This document shows positions 1 to 13,052 of a DNA stretch of 64,000 bases, in pieces. The translations under genes and the position numbers were made by a program. The DNA comes from Ascarosepion bandense (lineage: Eukaryota; Mollusca; Cephalopoda; Sepiida; Sepiidae), in assembly GCA_037127315.1 (NCBI GenBank), contig JBBBDQ010001941.1, forward strand, positions 21,587-85,586. The letters are read 5' to 3'. The notes beneath the pieces were generated by a model. That model was not told the origin of the DNA. It saw only the letters and a list, made by a program, of their open reading frames with translations, and searched no databases. Each line of letters opens with the position of its first letter. Position 1 is the first letter of the stretch.

Positions 1-1056
1 ATGAGTGTACTGAAATATCAAAAACTGCGCATTTAGTGTATTTTCATGCATATCAAGATTAATGCTGATTCTTATGTAGATTGATGTGTAGAATCATACG
101 GTCTCATTTAAAATTGATTCTGAGCAATATAAATGTGTGTACTGAAAGCCCGAAAATTGCGCATTTAGTGTATTTTCATGCATATCAAGATTAATGCTGA
201 TTCTTATGTAAATTGATGTGTAGAATCATATGGTCTCATTTAAAATTGATTCGGAGCAATATAAATGAGTGTACTGAAAGCCCGAAAATTGCGCATTTAG
301 TGTATTTTCATGCATATCGAGATTAATGCTGATTCTTATGTAAATTGATGTGTAGAATTATATGGTTTCATTTAAAATTGATTCTGAGCAATATAAATGA
401 GTGTACTGAAAGCCCGAAAATTGCGCATTTAGTGTATTTTAATGCATATCAATATTAATGCTGATTCTTATGTAAATTGATGTGTAGAATCATATGGTTT
501 CATTTAAAATTGATTCTGAGCAATATAAATGAGTGTACTGAAAGCCCGAAAATTGCGCATTTAGTGTATTTTCATGCATATCGAGATTAATGCAGATTCT
601 TATGTAAATTGATGTGTAGAATCATATGGTCTCATTTAAAATTGATTCTGAGCAATATAAATGAGTGTGCTGAAAGCACGAAAATTGCGCATTTAGTGTA
701 TTTTCATGCATATCAAGATTAATGCTGATTCTTATGTAAATTGATGTGTAGAATCATATGGTTTCATTTAAAATTGATTCTGAGCAATATAAATGAGTGT
801 ACTGAAAGCCCGAAATTTGCGCATTTAGTGTATTTTCATGCATATCAAGATTAATGCTGATTCTTATGTAAATTGATGTGTAGAATCATACGGTCTCATT
901 TAAAATTGATTCTGAGCAATATAAATGACTGTACTGAAAGCCCGAAAATTGCGCATTTAGTGTATTTTCATGCATATCAAGATTAATGCTGATTCTTATG
1001 CAAATCGATTTGTAGAATCATACGGTCTCATTTAAAATTGATTCTGATCAATATAA
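1..1056 (+). repeat. 8-monomer HOR, copy 1 (1056 bp)
   Basis: Eight monomers in a recognisable order: an AAATATCAAAAACTG type with GTAGATTG, an ATGTGTG type, a CGAGATT type with GAATTATATGG, a TTTTAATGCATATCAATATT type, a second CGAGATT type with GCAGATT, a GTGCTGAAAGCACG type, a CCGAAATTTGC type, and an ATGACTG type carrying the palindrome CAAATCGATTTG. The first seven recur in the same order 1056 bp later. Copy 1 starts at the window edge, so earlier copies may lie outside. Confidence 0.9.
1001..1012. repeat. 12-bp palindrome CAAATCGATTTG in a variant monomer
   Basis: The consensus reads TAAATTGATGTG here. Three substitutions give a perfect 12-bp palindrome. The monomer is also an ATGACTG type. 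Confidence 0.9.
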
Positions 1057-2112
1057 ATGAGTGTACTGAAATATCAAAAACTGCGCATTTAGTGTATTTT
1101 CATGCATATCAAGATTAATGCTGATTCTTATGTAGATTGATGTGTAGAATCATACGGTCTCATTTAAAATTGATTCTGAGCAATATAAATGTGTGTACTG
1201 AAAGCCCGAAAATTGCGCATTTAATGTATTTTCATGCATATCAAGATTAATGCTGATTCTTATGTAAATTGATGTGTAGAATCATATGGTCTCATTTAAA
1301 ATTGATTCGGAGCAATATAAATGAGTGTACTGAAAGCCCGAAAATTGCGCATTTAGTGTATTTTCATGCATATCGAGATTAATGCTGATTCTTATGTAAA
1401 TTGATGTGTAGAATTATATGGTTTCATTTAAAATTGATTCTGAGCAATATAAATGAGTGTACTGAAAGCCCGAAAATTGCGCATTTAGTGTATTTTAATG
1501 CATATCAATATTAATGCTGATTCTTATGTAAATTGATGTGTAGAATCATATGGTTTCATTTAAAATTGATTCTGAGCAATATAAATGAGTGTACTGAAAG
1601 CCCGAAAATTGCGCATTTAGTGTATTTTCATGCATATCGAGATTAATGCAGATTCTTATATAAATTGATGTGTAGAATCATATGGTCTCATTTAAAATTG
1701 ATTCTGAGCAATATAAATGAGTGTGCTGAAAGCACGAAAATTGCGCATTTAGTGTATTTTCATGCATATCAAGATTAATGCTGATTCTTATGTAAATTGA
1801 TGTGTAGAATCATATGGTTTCATTTAAAATTGATTCTGAGCAATATAAATGAGTGTACTGAAAGCCCGAAATTTGCGCATTTAGTGTATTTTCATGCATA
1901 TCAAGATTAATGCTGATTCTTATGTAAATTGATGTGTAGAATCATACGGTCTCATTTAAAATTGATTCTGAGCAATATAAATGAGTGTACTGAAAGCCGG
2001 AAAATTGCGCATTTAGTGTATTTTCATGCATATCAAGATTAATGCTGATTCTTATGTAAATTGATGTGTAGAATCATATGGTTTCATTTAAAATTGATTC
2101 TGAGCAATAGAA
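1057..2112 (+). repeat. 8-monomer HOR, copy 2 (1056 bp)
   Basis: Monomers 1-7 (1057-1980) match 1-924 with only two substitutions that I can see: TTTAATG for TTTAGTG near 1222, and TATATAA for TATGTAA near 1657. The eighth monomer (1981-2112) differs. It is a plain GCCGGAAAATTG type without the palindrome, so the duplicated block ends after seven monomers or the eighth was replaced by exchange. Confidence 0.88.
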
Positions 2113-5100
2113 ATGACTGTACTGAAAGTCCAAAAACTGCGCATTTAGTGTATTTTCATGCATATCAAGATTAATGCTGATTCTTATGTAAATTGATGTG
2201 TAGAATCACATGGTTTCATTTAAAATTGATTCTGAGCAATATAAATGAGTGTACTGAAAGCCCGAAAATTGCGTATTTAGTGTATACTCATGCATATCAA
2301 GATTAATGCTGATTCTTATGTAAATTGATGTGTAGAATCATATGGTTTCATTTAAAATTGATTCTGAGCAATATAAATGACTGTACTGAAAGCCCGAAAA
2401 TTGCGCATTTAGTGTATTTTCATGCATATCAAGATTAATGCTGATTCTTATGTAAATTGATGTGTAGAATCATATGGTCTCATTTAAAATTGATTCTGAT
2501 CAATATAAATGAGTGTACTGTAAGCCCGAAAATTGAGCATTTAGTGTATTTTCATGCATATGAAGATTAATGCTGATTCTTATGTAAATTGATGTGTAGA
2601 ATCATATGGATTCAATTAAAATTGATTCTGAGGAATATAAATGAGTGTACTGAAAGCCCGAAAATTGCGCATTTAGTGTATTTTCATGCATATCAAGATT
2701 AATGCTGATTCTTATGTAAATTGATGTGTAGAATCATATGGTCTCATTTAAAATTGATTCTGATCAATATAAATGAGTGTACTGAAAGACCAAACACTGC
2801 GCATTTAGTGTATTTTCATGCATATCAAGATTAATGCTGATTCTTATGTCAATTGATGTGTAGAATCATATGGTCTCATTTAAATTGACTCCGAGCGACA
2901 TGAATGTGTGTACTGAAAGCCCGAAAATTGCGCATTTAGTGTATTTTCATGCATATCAAGATTAATGCTGATTCTTATATAAATTGATGTGTAGAATCAT
3001 ATGGTCTCATTTAAAATTGATTCCGAGCAATATAAATGAGTGTACTGAAAGCCCGAAAATTGCGCATTTAGTGTATTTTCATGCATATCAAGATTAATGC
3101 GGATTCTTATGTAAATTGATGTGTAGAATCATATGGTTTCATTTAAAATTGATTCTGAGCAATAGAAATGATTGTACTGAAAGACCGAAAATTGCGCATT
3201 TAGTGTATTTTCATGCATATCAAGATTAATGCTGATTCTTATGTAAATTGATGTGTAGAATCATATGGTTTCATTTAAAATTGATTCTGAGCAATATAAA
3301 TGAGTGTACTGAAAGCCCGAAATTTGCGCATTTAGTGTATTTTCATGCATATCAAGTTTAATGTTGATTCTTATGTAAATTGATGTGTAGAATCATACGG
3401 TCTCATTTAAAATTGATTCTGAGCAATATAAATGAGTGTACTGAAAGCTGGAATATTGCGCATTAAGTGTATTTTCATGCATATCAAGATTAATGCTAAT
3501 TCTTATGTAAATTGATGTGTAGTATCATATGGTCTCATTTAAAATTGATTCTGATCAATATAAATGAGTGTACTGTAAGCCCGAAAATTGAGCATTTAGT
3601 GTATTTTCATGCATATCAAGATTAATGCTGATTCTTATGTAAATTGATGTGTAGAATCATACGGTCTCATTTAAAATTGATTCTGAGCAATATAAATGAG
3701 TGTACTGAAAGCCAGAAAATTGCGCATTTAGTGTATTTTCATGCATATCAAGATTAATGCTGATTCTTATGTAAATTGATGTGTAGAATCATATGGATTC
3801 AATTAAAATTGATTCTGAGCAATATAAATGAGTGTACTGAAAGCCCGAAAATTGCGCATTTAGTGTATTTTCATGCATATCAAGATTAATGCTGATTCTT
3901 ATGTAAATTGATGTGTAGAATCGTATGGTCTCATTTAAAATTGATTCTGATCAATATAAATGAGTGTACTGAAAGACCAAACACTGCGCATTTACTGTAT
4001 TTTCATGCATATCAAGATTAATGCTGATTCTTATGTAAATTGATATGTAGAATCATATGGTTTCATTTAAAATTGATTCTGAGCAATATAAATGAGTGTA
4101 CTGAAAGCCCGAAAATTACTCATTTAGTGTATTTTCATGCATATCAAGATTAATGCTGATTCTTATGTAAATTGATGTGTAGAATCACATGGTTTCATTT
4201 CAAATTGATTCTGAGCAATATAAATGAGTGTACTGAAAGCCCAAAAATTGCGCATTTAGTGTATTTTCATGCATATCAAGATTAATGCTGATTCTTATGT
4301 AAATTGATGTGTAGAATCATATGGTTTCATTTAAAATTGATTCTGAGCAATATAAATGAGTGTACTGAAAACCCGAAAATTGCGCATTTAGTGTATTTTC
4401 ATGCATGTCAAGATTAATACTGATTCTTATGTAAATTGATATGTAGAATCATATGGTTTCATTTAAAATTGATTCTGAGCAATATAAATGTGTGTACTGA
4501 AAGCCCGAAAATTGCGCATTTAGTGTATTTTCAGCATATCAAGATTAATGCGGATTCTTATGTAAATTGATGTGTAGATTCATATGGTCTCATTTAAAAT
4601 TGATTCTGAGCAATATAAATGAGTGTACTGAAAGCCCGAAAATTGCGCATTTAGTGTATTTTCATGCATATCAAGATTAATGCTGATTCTTATGTAAATT
4701 GATGTGTAGAATCATACGGTCTCATTTAAAATTGATTCTGAGCAATATAAATGTGTGTACTGAAAGCCCGAAAATTGCGCATTTAGTGTATTTTCATGCA
4801 TATCAAGATTAATGCTGATTCTTATGTAAATTGATGTGTAGAATCATATGGTCTCATTTAAAATTGATTCCGAGCAATATAAATGAGTGTACTGAAAGCC
4901 CGAAAATTTCGCATTTAGTGTATTTTCATGCATATCAAGATTAATGCTGATTCTTATGTAAATTGATGTGTAGAATCATATGGTTTCATTTAAAATTGAT
5001 TCTGAGCAATAGAAATGACTGTACTGAAAGTCCGATAATTGCGCATTTAGTGTATTTTCATGCATATCAAGATTAATGCTGATTCTTATGTAATTTGATG

Positions 5101-6155
5101 TGTAGAATCAAATGGTTTCACTTAAAATTGATTCTGAGCAATATAATTGAGTGTACTGAAAGCCCGAAATTTGCGCATTTAGTGTATTTTCATGCATATC
5201 AAGATTAATGCTGATTCTTATGTAAATTGATGTGTAGAATCATACGGTCTCATTTAAAATTGATTCTGAGCAATATAAATCAGTGTACTGAAAGCTGGAA
5301 TATTGCGCATTAAGTGTATTTTCATGCATGTCAAGATTAATGCTGATTCTTATGTAAATTGATATGTAGAATCATATGGTCTCATTTAAAATTGATTCTG
5401 AGCAATATAAATGTGTGTACTGAAAGCCCGAAAATTGCGCATTTAGTGTATTTTCATGCATATCAAGATTAATGCTGATTCATATGTAAATTGATGTGTA
5501 GAATCATACGGTCTCATTTAAAATTGATTCTGAGCAATATAAATGAGTGTACTGAAAGCCCGAAAATTACTCATTTAGTGTATTTTCATGCATATCAAGA
5601 TTAATGCTGATTCTTATGTAAATTGATGTGTAGAATCACATGGTTTCATTTCAAATTGATTCTGAGCAATATAAATGAGTGTACTGAAAGCCCGAAAATT
5701 GCGCATTTAGTGTATTTTCATGCATATCAAGATTAATGCTGATTCTTATGTAAATTGATGTGTAGAATCATATGGTTTCATTTAAAATTGATTCTGAGCA
5801 ATATAAATGAGTGTACTGAAAGCCCGAAAATTGCGCATTTAGTGTATTTTCATGCATGTCAAGATTAATGCTGATTCTTATGTAAATTGATATGTAGAAT
5901 CATATGGTTTCATTTAAAATTGATTCTGAGCAATATAAATGTGTGTACTGAAAGCCCGAAAATTGCGCATTTAGTGTATTTTCATGCATATCAAGATTAA
6001 TGCGGATTCTTATGTAAATTGATGTGTAGAATCATATGGTTTCATTTAAAATTGATTCAGAGCAATATAAATGAGTGTACTGAAAGCCCGAAAATTGCGC
6101 ATTTAGTGTATTTTCATGCATATCAAGATTAATGCTGATTCTTATGTAAATTGAT
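2113..6155 (+). repeat. mixed forward satellite, partial 11-monomer periodicity
   Basis: About 31 monomers with no gene. Markers include GTAAGCCCG with TTGAGCAT (about 2511 and 3567), the CCGAGCGACATGAATG haplotype (2881-2910), GCTGGAATATTG with CATTAAGTG (about 3447 and 5293), and AAAATTACTC (about 4111 and 5562). The run beginning near 4087 recurs near 5538, about 1451 bp on. This is an 11-monomer step in which one monomer has lost a base (TTTTCAGCATATC near 4532). Confidence 0.75.
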
Positions 6156-7607
6156 GTGTAGAATCATACGGTCTCATTTAAAATTGATTCTGAGCAATAT
6201 AAATGTGTGTACTGAAAGCCCGAAAATTGCGCATTTAGTGTATTTTCATGCATATCAAGATTAATGCTGATTCTTATGTAAATTGATGTGTAGAATCATA
6301 TGGTCTCATTTAAAATTGATTCTGAGCAATAGAAATGACTGTACTGTCAGACCGAAAATTGCGCATTTAGTGTATTTTCATGCATATCAAGATTAATGCT
6401 GATTCTTATGTAAATTGATGTGTAGAATCATACGGTCTCATTTAAAATTGATTCTGAGCAATATAAATGAGTGTACTGAAAGCCCGAATATTGCGCATTT
6501 AGTGTATTTTCAGGCATATCAAGATTAATGCTGATTCTTATGTAAATTGATGTGTAGAATCATATGGATTCAATTAAAATTGATTCTGAGCAATATAAAT
6601 GAGTGTACTGAAAGCCCGAAAATTACTCATTTAGTGTATTTCTATGCATATCAAGATTAATGCTGATTCTTATGTACATTGATGTGTAGAATCATACGGT
6701 CTCATTTAAAATTGATTCTGAGCAATATAAATGTGTGTACTGAAAGCCCAAAAATTGCGCATTTAGTGTATTTTCATGCATATCAAGATTAATGCTGATT
6801 CTTATGTAAATTGATGTGTAGAATCATATCGTCTCATTTAAAATTGATTCCGAGCAATATAAATGAGTGTACTGAAAGCCCGAAAATTGCGCATTTAGTG
6901 TATTTTCATGCATATCAAGATTAATGCTGATTCTTATGTAAATTGATGTGTAGAATCATACGGTTTCATTTAAAATTGATTCTGAGCAATATAAATGAAT
7001 GTACTGAAAGCCCGAAAATTGCGCATTTAGTGTATTTTCATGCATATCAAGATTAATGCTGATTCTTATGTAAATTGATGTGTAGAATCGTATGGTCTCG
7101 TTTAAAATTGATTCTGATCAATATAAATGAGTGTACTGAAAGACCAAACACTGCGCATTTAGTGTATTTTCATGCATATCAAGATTAATGCTGATTCATA
7201 TGTAAATTGACGTGTAGAATCATACGGTCTCATTTAAAATTGATTCTGAGCAATATAAATGAGTGTACTGAAAGCCCGAAAATTACTCATTTAGTGTATT
7301 TTCATGCATATCAAGATTAATGCTGATTCTTATGTAAATTGATGTGTAGAATCACATGGTTTCATTTCAAATTTATTCTGAGCAATATAAATGAGTGTAC
7401 TGAAAGCCCGAAAATTGCGCATTTAGTGTATTTTCAAGCATATCAAGATTAATGCTGATTCTTATGTAAATTGATGTGTAAAATCATATGGTTTCATTTA
7501 AAATTGATTCTGAGCAATATAAATGAGTGTACTGAAAGCCCGAAAATTGCGCATTTACTGTATTTTCATGCATGTCAAGATTAATGCTGATTCTTATGTA
7601 AATTGAT
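6156..7607 (+). repeat. 11-monomer HOR, copy 1 (1452 bp)
   Basis: Contains an ordered series of rare markers: ACTGTCAGACCG, CCCGAATATTG with TTTTCAGGCAT, GGATTCAATT, TTTCTATGCAT, GTACATTG, ATATCGTCTC, GAATGTACTG, GTATGGTCTCGTTT, GACCAAACACTG, TTGACGTG, TTTATTCTG and TGTAAAATC. Every one recurs at +1452 bp, exactly 11 x 132. Boundaries were placed where copy 2 stops matching. Confidence 0.92.
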
Positions 7608-9059
7608 GTGTAGAATCATACGGTCTCATTTAAAATTGATTCTGAGCAATATAAATGTGTGTACTGAAAGCCCGAAAATTGCGCATTTAGTGTATTTTCA
7701 TGCATATCAAGATTAATGCTGATTCTTATGTAAATTGATGTGTAGAATCATATGGTCTCATTTAAAATTGATTCTGAGCAATAGAAATGACTGTACTGTC
7801 AGACCGAAAATTGCGCATTTAGTGTATTTTCATGCATATCAAGATTAATGCTGATTCTTATGTAAATTGATGTGTAGAATCATACGGTCTCATTTAAAAT
7901 TGATTCTGAGCAATATAAATGAGTGTACTGAAAGCCCGAATATTGCGCATTTAGTGTATTTTCAGGCATATCAAGATTAATGCTGATTCTTATGTAAATT
8001 GATGTGTAGAATCATATGGATTCAATTAAAATTGATTCTGAGCAATATAAATGAGTGTACTGAAAGCCCGAAAATTACTCATTTAGTGTATTTCTATGCA
8101 TATCAAGATTAATGCTGATTCTTATGTACATTGATGTGTAGAATCATACGGTCTCATTTAAAATTGATTCTGAGCAATATAAATGTGTGTACTGAAAGCC
8201 CAAAAATTGCGCATTTAGTGTATTTTCATGCATATCAAGATTAATGCTGATTCTTATGTAAATTGATGTGTAGAATCATATCGTCTCATTTAAAATTGAT
8301 TCCGAGCAATATAAATGAGTGTACTGAAAGCCCGAAAATTGCGCATTTAGTGTATTTTCATGCATATCAAGATTAATGCTGATTCTTATGTAAATTGATG
8401 TGTAGAATCATACGGTTTCATTTAAAATTGATTCTGAGCAATATAAATGAATGTACTGAAAGCCCGAAAATTGCGCATTTAGTGAATTTTCATGCATATC
8501 AAGATTAATGCTGATTCTTATGTAAATTGATGTGTAGAATCGTATGGTCTCGTTTAAAATTGATTCTGATCAATATAAATGAGTGTACTGAAAGACCAAA
8601 CACTGCGCATTTAGTGTATTTTCATGCATATCAAGATTAATGCTGATTCATATGTAAATTGACGTGTAGAATCATACGGTCTCATTTAAAATTGATTCTG
8701 AGCAATATAAATGAGTGTACTGAAAGCCCGAAAATTACTCATTTAGTGTATTTTCATGCATATCAAGATTAATGCTGATTCTTATGTAAATTGATGTGTA
8801 GAATCACATGGTTTCATTTCAAATTTATTCTGAGCAATATAAATGAGTGTACTGAAAGCCCGAAAATTGCGCATTTAGTGTATTTTCAAGCATATCAAGA
8901 TTAATGCTGATTCTTATGTAAATTGATGTGTAAAATCATATGGTTTCATTTAAAATTGATTCTGAGCAATATAAATGAGTGTACTGAAAGCCCGAAAATT
9001 GCGCATTTACTGTATTTTCATGCATGTCAAGATTAATGCTGATTCTTATGTAAATTGAT
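7608..9059 (+). repeat. 11-monomer HOR, copy 2 (1452 bp)
   Basis: Matches 6156-7607 marker for marker. The only substitution I found by eye over most of the unit is GTGAATTTT at 8485 against GTGTATTTT at 7033. The copies part at 7608/9060, where GATGTG with CATACGGTCTC is opposed by GATATG with CATATGGTTTC. Such high identity points to a very recent unequal exchange. Confidence 0.92.
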
Positions 9060-12000
9060 ATGTAGAATCATATGGTTTCATTTAAAATTGATTCTGAGCA
9101 ATATAAATGTGTGTACTGAAAGCCCGAAAATTGCACATTTAGTGTATTTTCATGCATATCAAGATTAATGCGGATTCATAGGTAAATTGATGTGTAGATT
9201 CATATGGTCTCATTTAAAATTGATTCTGAGCAATATAAATGAGTGTACTGAAAGCCGGAAAATTGCGCATTTAGTGTATTTTCAGCATATCAAGATTAAT
9301 GCTGATTCTTATGTAAATTGATGTGTAGAATCATACGGTCTCATTTAAAATTGATTCTGAGCAATATAAATGTGTGTACTGAAAGCCCGAAAATTGCGCA
9401 TTTAGTGTATTTTCATGCATATCAAGATTAATGCTGATTCTTATGTAAATTGATGTGTAGAATCATATCGTCTCATTTAAAATTGATTCCGAGCAATATA
9501 AATGAGTGTACTGAAAGCCCGAAAATTGCGCATTTAGTGTATTTTCATGCATATCAAGATTAATGCTGATTCTTATGTAAATTGATGTGTAGAATCATAC
9601 GGTCTCATTTAAAATTGATTCTCAGCAATATAAATGTGTGTACTGAAAGCCCGAAAATTGCGCATTTAGTGTATTTTCATGCATATCAAGATTAATGCTG
9701 ATTCTTATGTAAATTGATGTGTAGAATCATACGGTTTCATTTAAGATTGATTCTGAGCAATCTAAATGAGTGTACTGAAAGCCCGAAATTTGCGCATTTA
9801 GTGTATTTTCATGCATATCAAGATTAATGCTGATTCTTATGTAAATTGATGTGTAGAATCATACGGTCTCATTTAAAATTGATTTTTAGCAATATAAATG
9901 AGTGTACTGAAAACCCGAAAATTGCGCATTTAGTGTATTTTCAGGCATATCAAGATTAATGCTGATTCTTATGTAAATTGATGTGTAGAATCATATGGAT
10001 TCAATTAAAATTGATTCTGAGCAATATAAATGAGTGTACTGAAAGCCGGAAAATTGCGCATTTAGTGTATTTTCATGCATATCAAGATTAATGCAGATTC
10101 TTACGTAAATTGATGTGTAGAATCGTATGGTCTCGTTTAAAATTGATTCTGATCAATATACATGAGTGTACTGCAAGACCAAACACTGCGCATTTAGTGT
10201 ATTTTCATGCATATCAAGATTAATGCTGATTCATATGTAAATTGATGTGTAGAATCATACGGTCTCATTTAAAATTGATTCTGAGCTATATAAATGAGTG
10301 TACTGAAAGCCCGAAAATTACTCATTTAGTGTATTTTCATGCATATCAAGATTAATGCTGATTCTTATGTAAATTGATGTGTAGAATCACATGGTTTCAT
10401 TTCAAATTGATTCTGAGCAATATAAATGAGTGTACTGAAAGCCCGAAAATTGCGCATTTAGTGTATTTTCATGCATATCAAGATTAATGCTGATTCTTAT
10501 GTAAATTGATGTGTAGAATCATATCGTCTCATTTAAAATTGATTCCGAGCAATATAAATGAGTGTACTGAAAGCCCGAAAATTGCGCATTTAGTGTATTT
10601 TCATGCATATCAAGATTAATGCTGATTCTTATGTAAATTGATGTGTAGAATCATACGGTCTCATTTAAAATTGATTCTGAGCAATATAAATGTGTGTACT
10701 GAAAGCCGGAAAATTGCGCATTTAGTGTATTTTCATGCATATCAAGATTAATGCTGATTCTTATGTAAATTGATGTGTAGAATCATATGGTCTCATTTAA
10801 AATTGATTCCGAGCAATATAAATGAGTGTACTGAAAGCCCGAAAATTGCGCATTTAGTGTATTTTCATGCATGTCAAGATTAATGCTGATTCTTATGTAA
10901 ATTGATATGTAGAATCATATGGTTTCATTTAAAATTGATTCTGAGCAATATAAATGTGTGTACTGAAAGCCCGAAAATTGCACATTTAGTGTATTTTCAT
11001 GCATATCAAGATTAATGCGGGTTCATATGTAAATTGATGTGTAGATTCATATGGTCTCATTTAAAATTGATTCTGAGCAATATAAATGAGTGTACTGAAA
11101 GCCGGAAAATTGCGCATTTAGTGTATTTTCATGCATATCAAGATTAATGCTGATTCTTATGTAAATTGATGTGTAGAATCATACGGTCTCATTTAAAATT
11201 GATTCTGAGCAATATAAATGTGTGTACTGAAAGCCCGAAAATTGCGCATTTAGTGTATTTTCATGCATATCAAGATTAATGCTGATTCTTATGTAAATTG
11301 ATGTGTAGAATCATATCGTCTCATTTAAAATTGATTCCGAGCAATATAAATGAGTGTACTGAAAGCCCGAAAATTGCGCATTTAGTGTATTTTCATGCAT
11401 ATCAAGATTAATGCTGATTCTTATATAAATTGATGTGTAGAATCATATGGTCTCATTTAAAATTGATTCTGATCCATATAAATGAGTTTACAGAAAGTCC
11501 AAATCTGCGCATTTAGTGTATTTTCATGCATATCAAGATTAATGCTGATTCTTATGTAAATTGATGTGTAGAATCATATGGTTTCATTTAAAATTGATTC
11601 TGAGCAATATAAATGAGTGTACTGAAAGCCCGAAAATTGCGCATTTAGTGTATTTTCATGCATGTCAAGATTAATGCTGATTCTTATGTAAATTGATATG
11701 TAGAATCATATGGTTTCATTTAAAATTGATTCTGAGCAATATAAATGTGTGTACTGAAAGCCCGAAAATTGCACATTTAGTGTATTTTCATGCATATCAA
11801 GATTAATGCGGATTCTTATGTAAATTGATGTGTAGATTCATATGGTCTCATTTAAAATTGATTCTGAGCAATATAAATGAGTGTACTGAAAGCCGGAAAA
11901 TTGCGCATTTAGTGTATTTTCATGCATATCAAGATTAATGCTGATTCTTATGTAAAATGATGTGTAGAATCATACGGTCTCATTTAAAATTGATTCTGAG

Positions 12001-13052
12001 CAATATAAATGTGTGTACTGAAAGCCCGAAAATTGCGCATTTAGTGTATTTTCATGCATATCAAGATTAATGCTGATTCTTATGTAAATTGATGTGTAGA
12101 ATCATGTCGTCTCATTTAAAATTGATTCCGAGCAATATAAATGAGTGTACTGAAAGCCCGAAAATTGCGCATTTAGTGTATTTTCATGCATATCAAGATT
12201 AATGCTGATTCTTATGTAAATTGATGTGTAGAATCATATGGTTTCATTTAAGATTGATTCTGAGCAATCTAAATGAGTGTACTGAAAGCCCGAAATTTGC
12301 GCATTTAGTGTATTTTCATGCATATCAAGATTAATGCTGATTCTTATGTAAATTGATGTGTAGAATCATACGGTCTCATTTAAAATTGATTTTTAGCAAT
12401 ATAAATGAGTGTACTGAAAGCCCGAAAATTGCGCATTTAGTGTATTTTCATGCATATCAAGATTAATGCTGATTCTTATGTAAATTGATGTGTAGAATCA
12501 TATGGATTCAATTAAAATTGATTCTGAGCAATATAAATGAGTGTACTGAAAGCCCGAAAATTGCGCATTTAGTGTATTTTCATGCATATCAAGATTAATG
12601 CTGATTCTTACGTAAATTGATGTGTAGAATCGTATGGTCTCGTTTAAAATTGATTCTGATCAATATACATGAGTGTACTGCAAGACCAAACACTGCGCAT
12701 TTAGTGTATTTTCATGCATATCAAAATTAATGCTGATTCATATGTAAATTGATGTGTAGAATCATACGGTCTCATTTAAAATTGATTCTGAACAATATAA
12801 ATGAGTGTACTGAAAGCCCGAAAATTACTCATTTAGTGTATTTTCATGCATATCAAGATTAATGCTGATTCTTATGTAAATTGATGTGTAGAATCACGTG
12901 GTTTCATTTCAAATTGATTCTGAGCAATATAAATGAGTGTACTGAAAGCCCGAAAATTGCGCATTTAGTGTATTTTCATGCATATCAAGATTAATGCTGA
13001 TTCTTATGTAAATTGATGTGTAGAATCATATCGTCTCATTTAAAATTGATTC
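9060..13052 (+). repeat. composite HOR block, copy 1 (about 3.9 kb)
   Basis: About 30 monomers with two related sub-blocks, each anchored by GATTTTTAGC (9881 and 12,388). Each anchor is followed by GGATTCAATT, TTACGTAAATTG, GTATGGTCTCGTTT and then GATCAATATACATGAG with CTGCAAGACC (10,151 and 12,658). Between them lie GCGGGTTCATATG (about 11,017), GATCCATATAAATGAG with TTTACAGAAAG (11,471) and TCATGTCGTCTC (about 12,105). The order recurs in the next block. Edges are approximate. Confidence 0.8.

Noticed and set aside
1001..1012. ATGCAAAT octamer-like transcription factor site overlapping the palindrome
   Set aside because: It arises from one substitution in the monomer (ATGTAAAT to ATGCAAAT), and there is no gene nearby to regulate.
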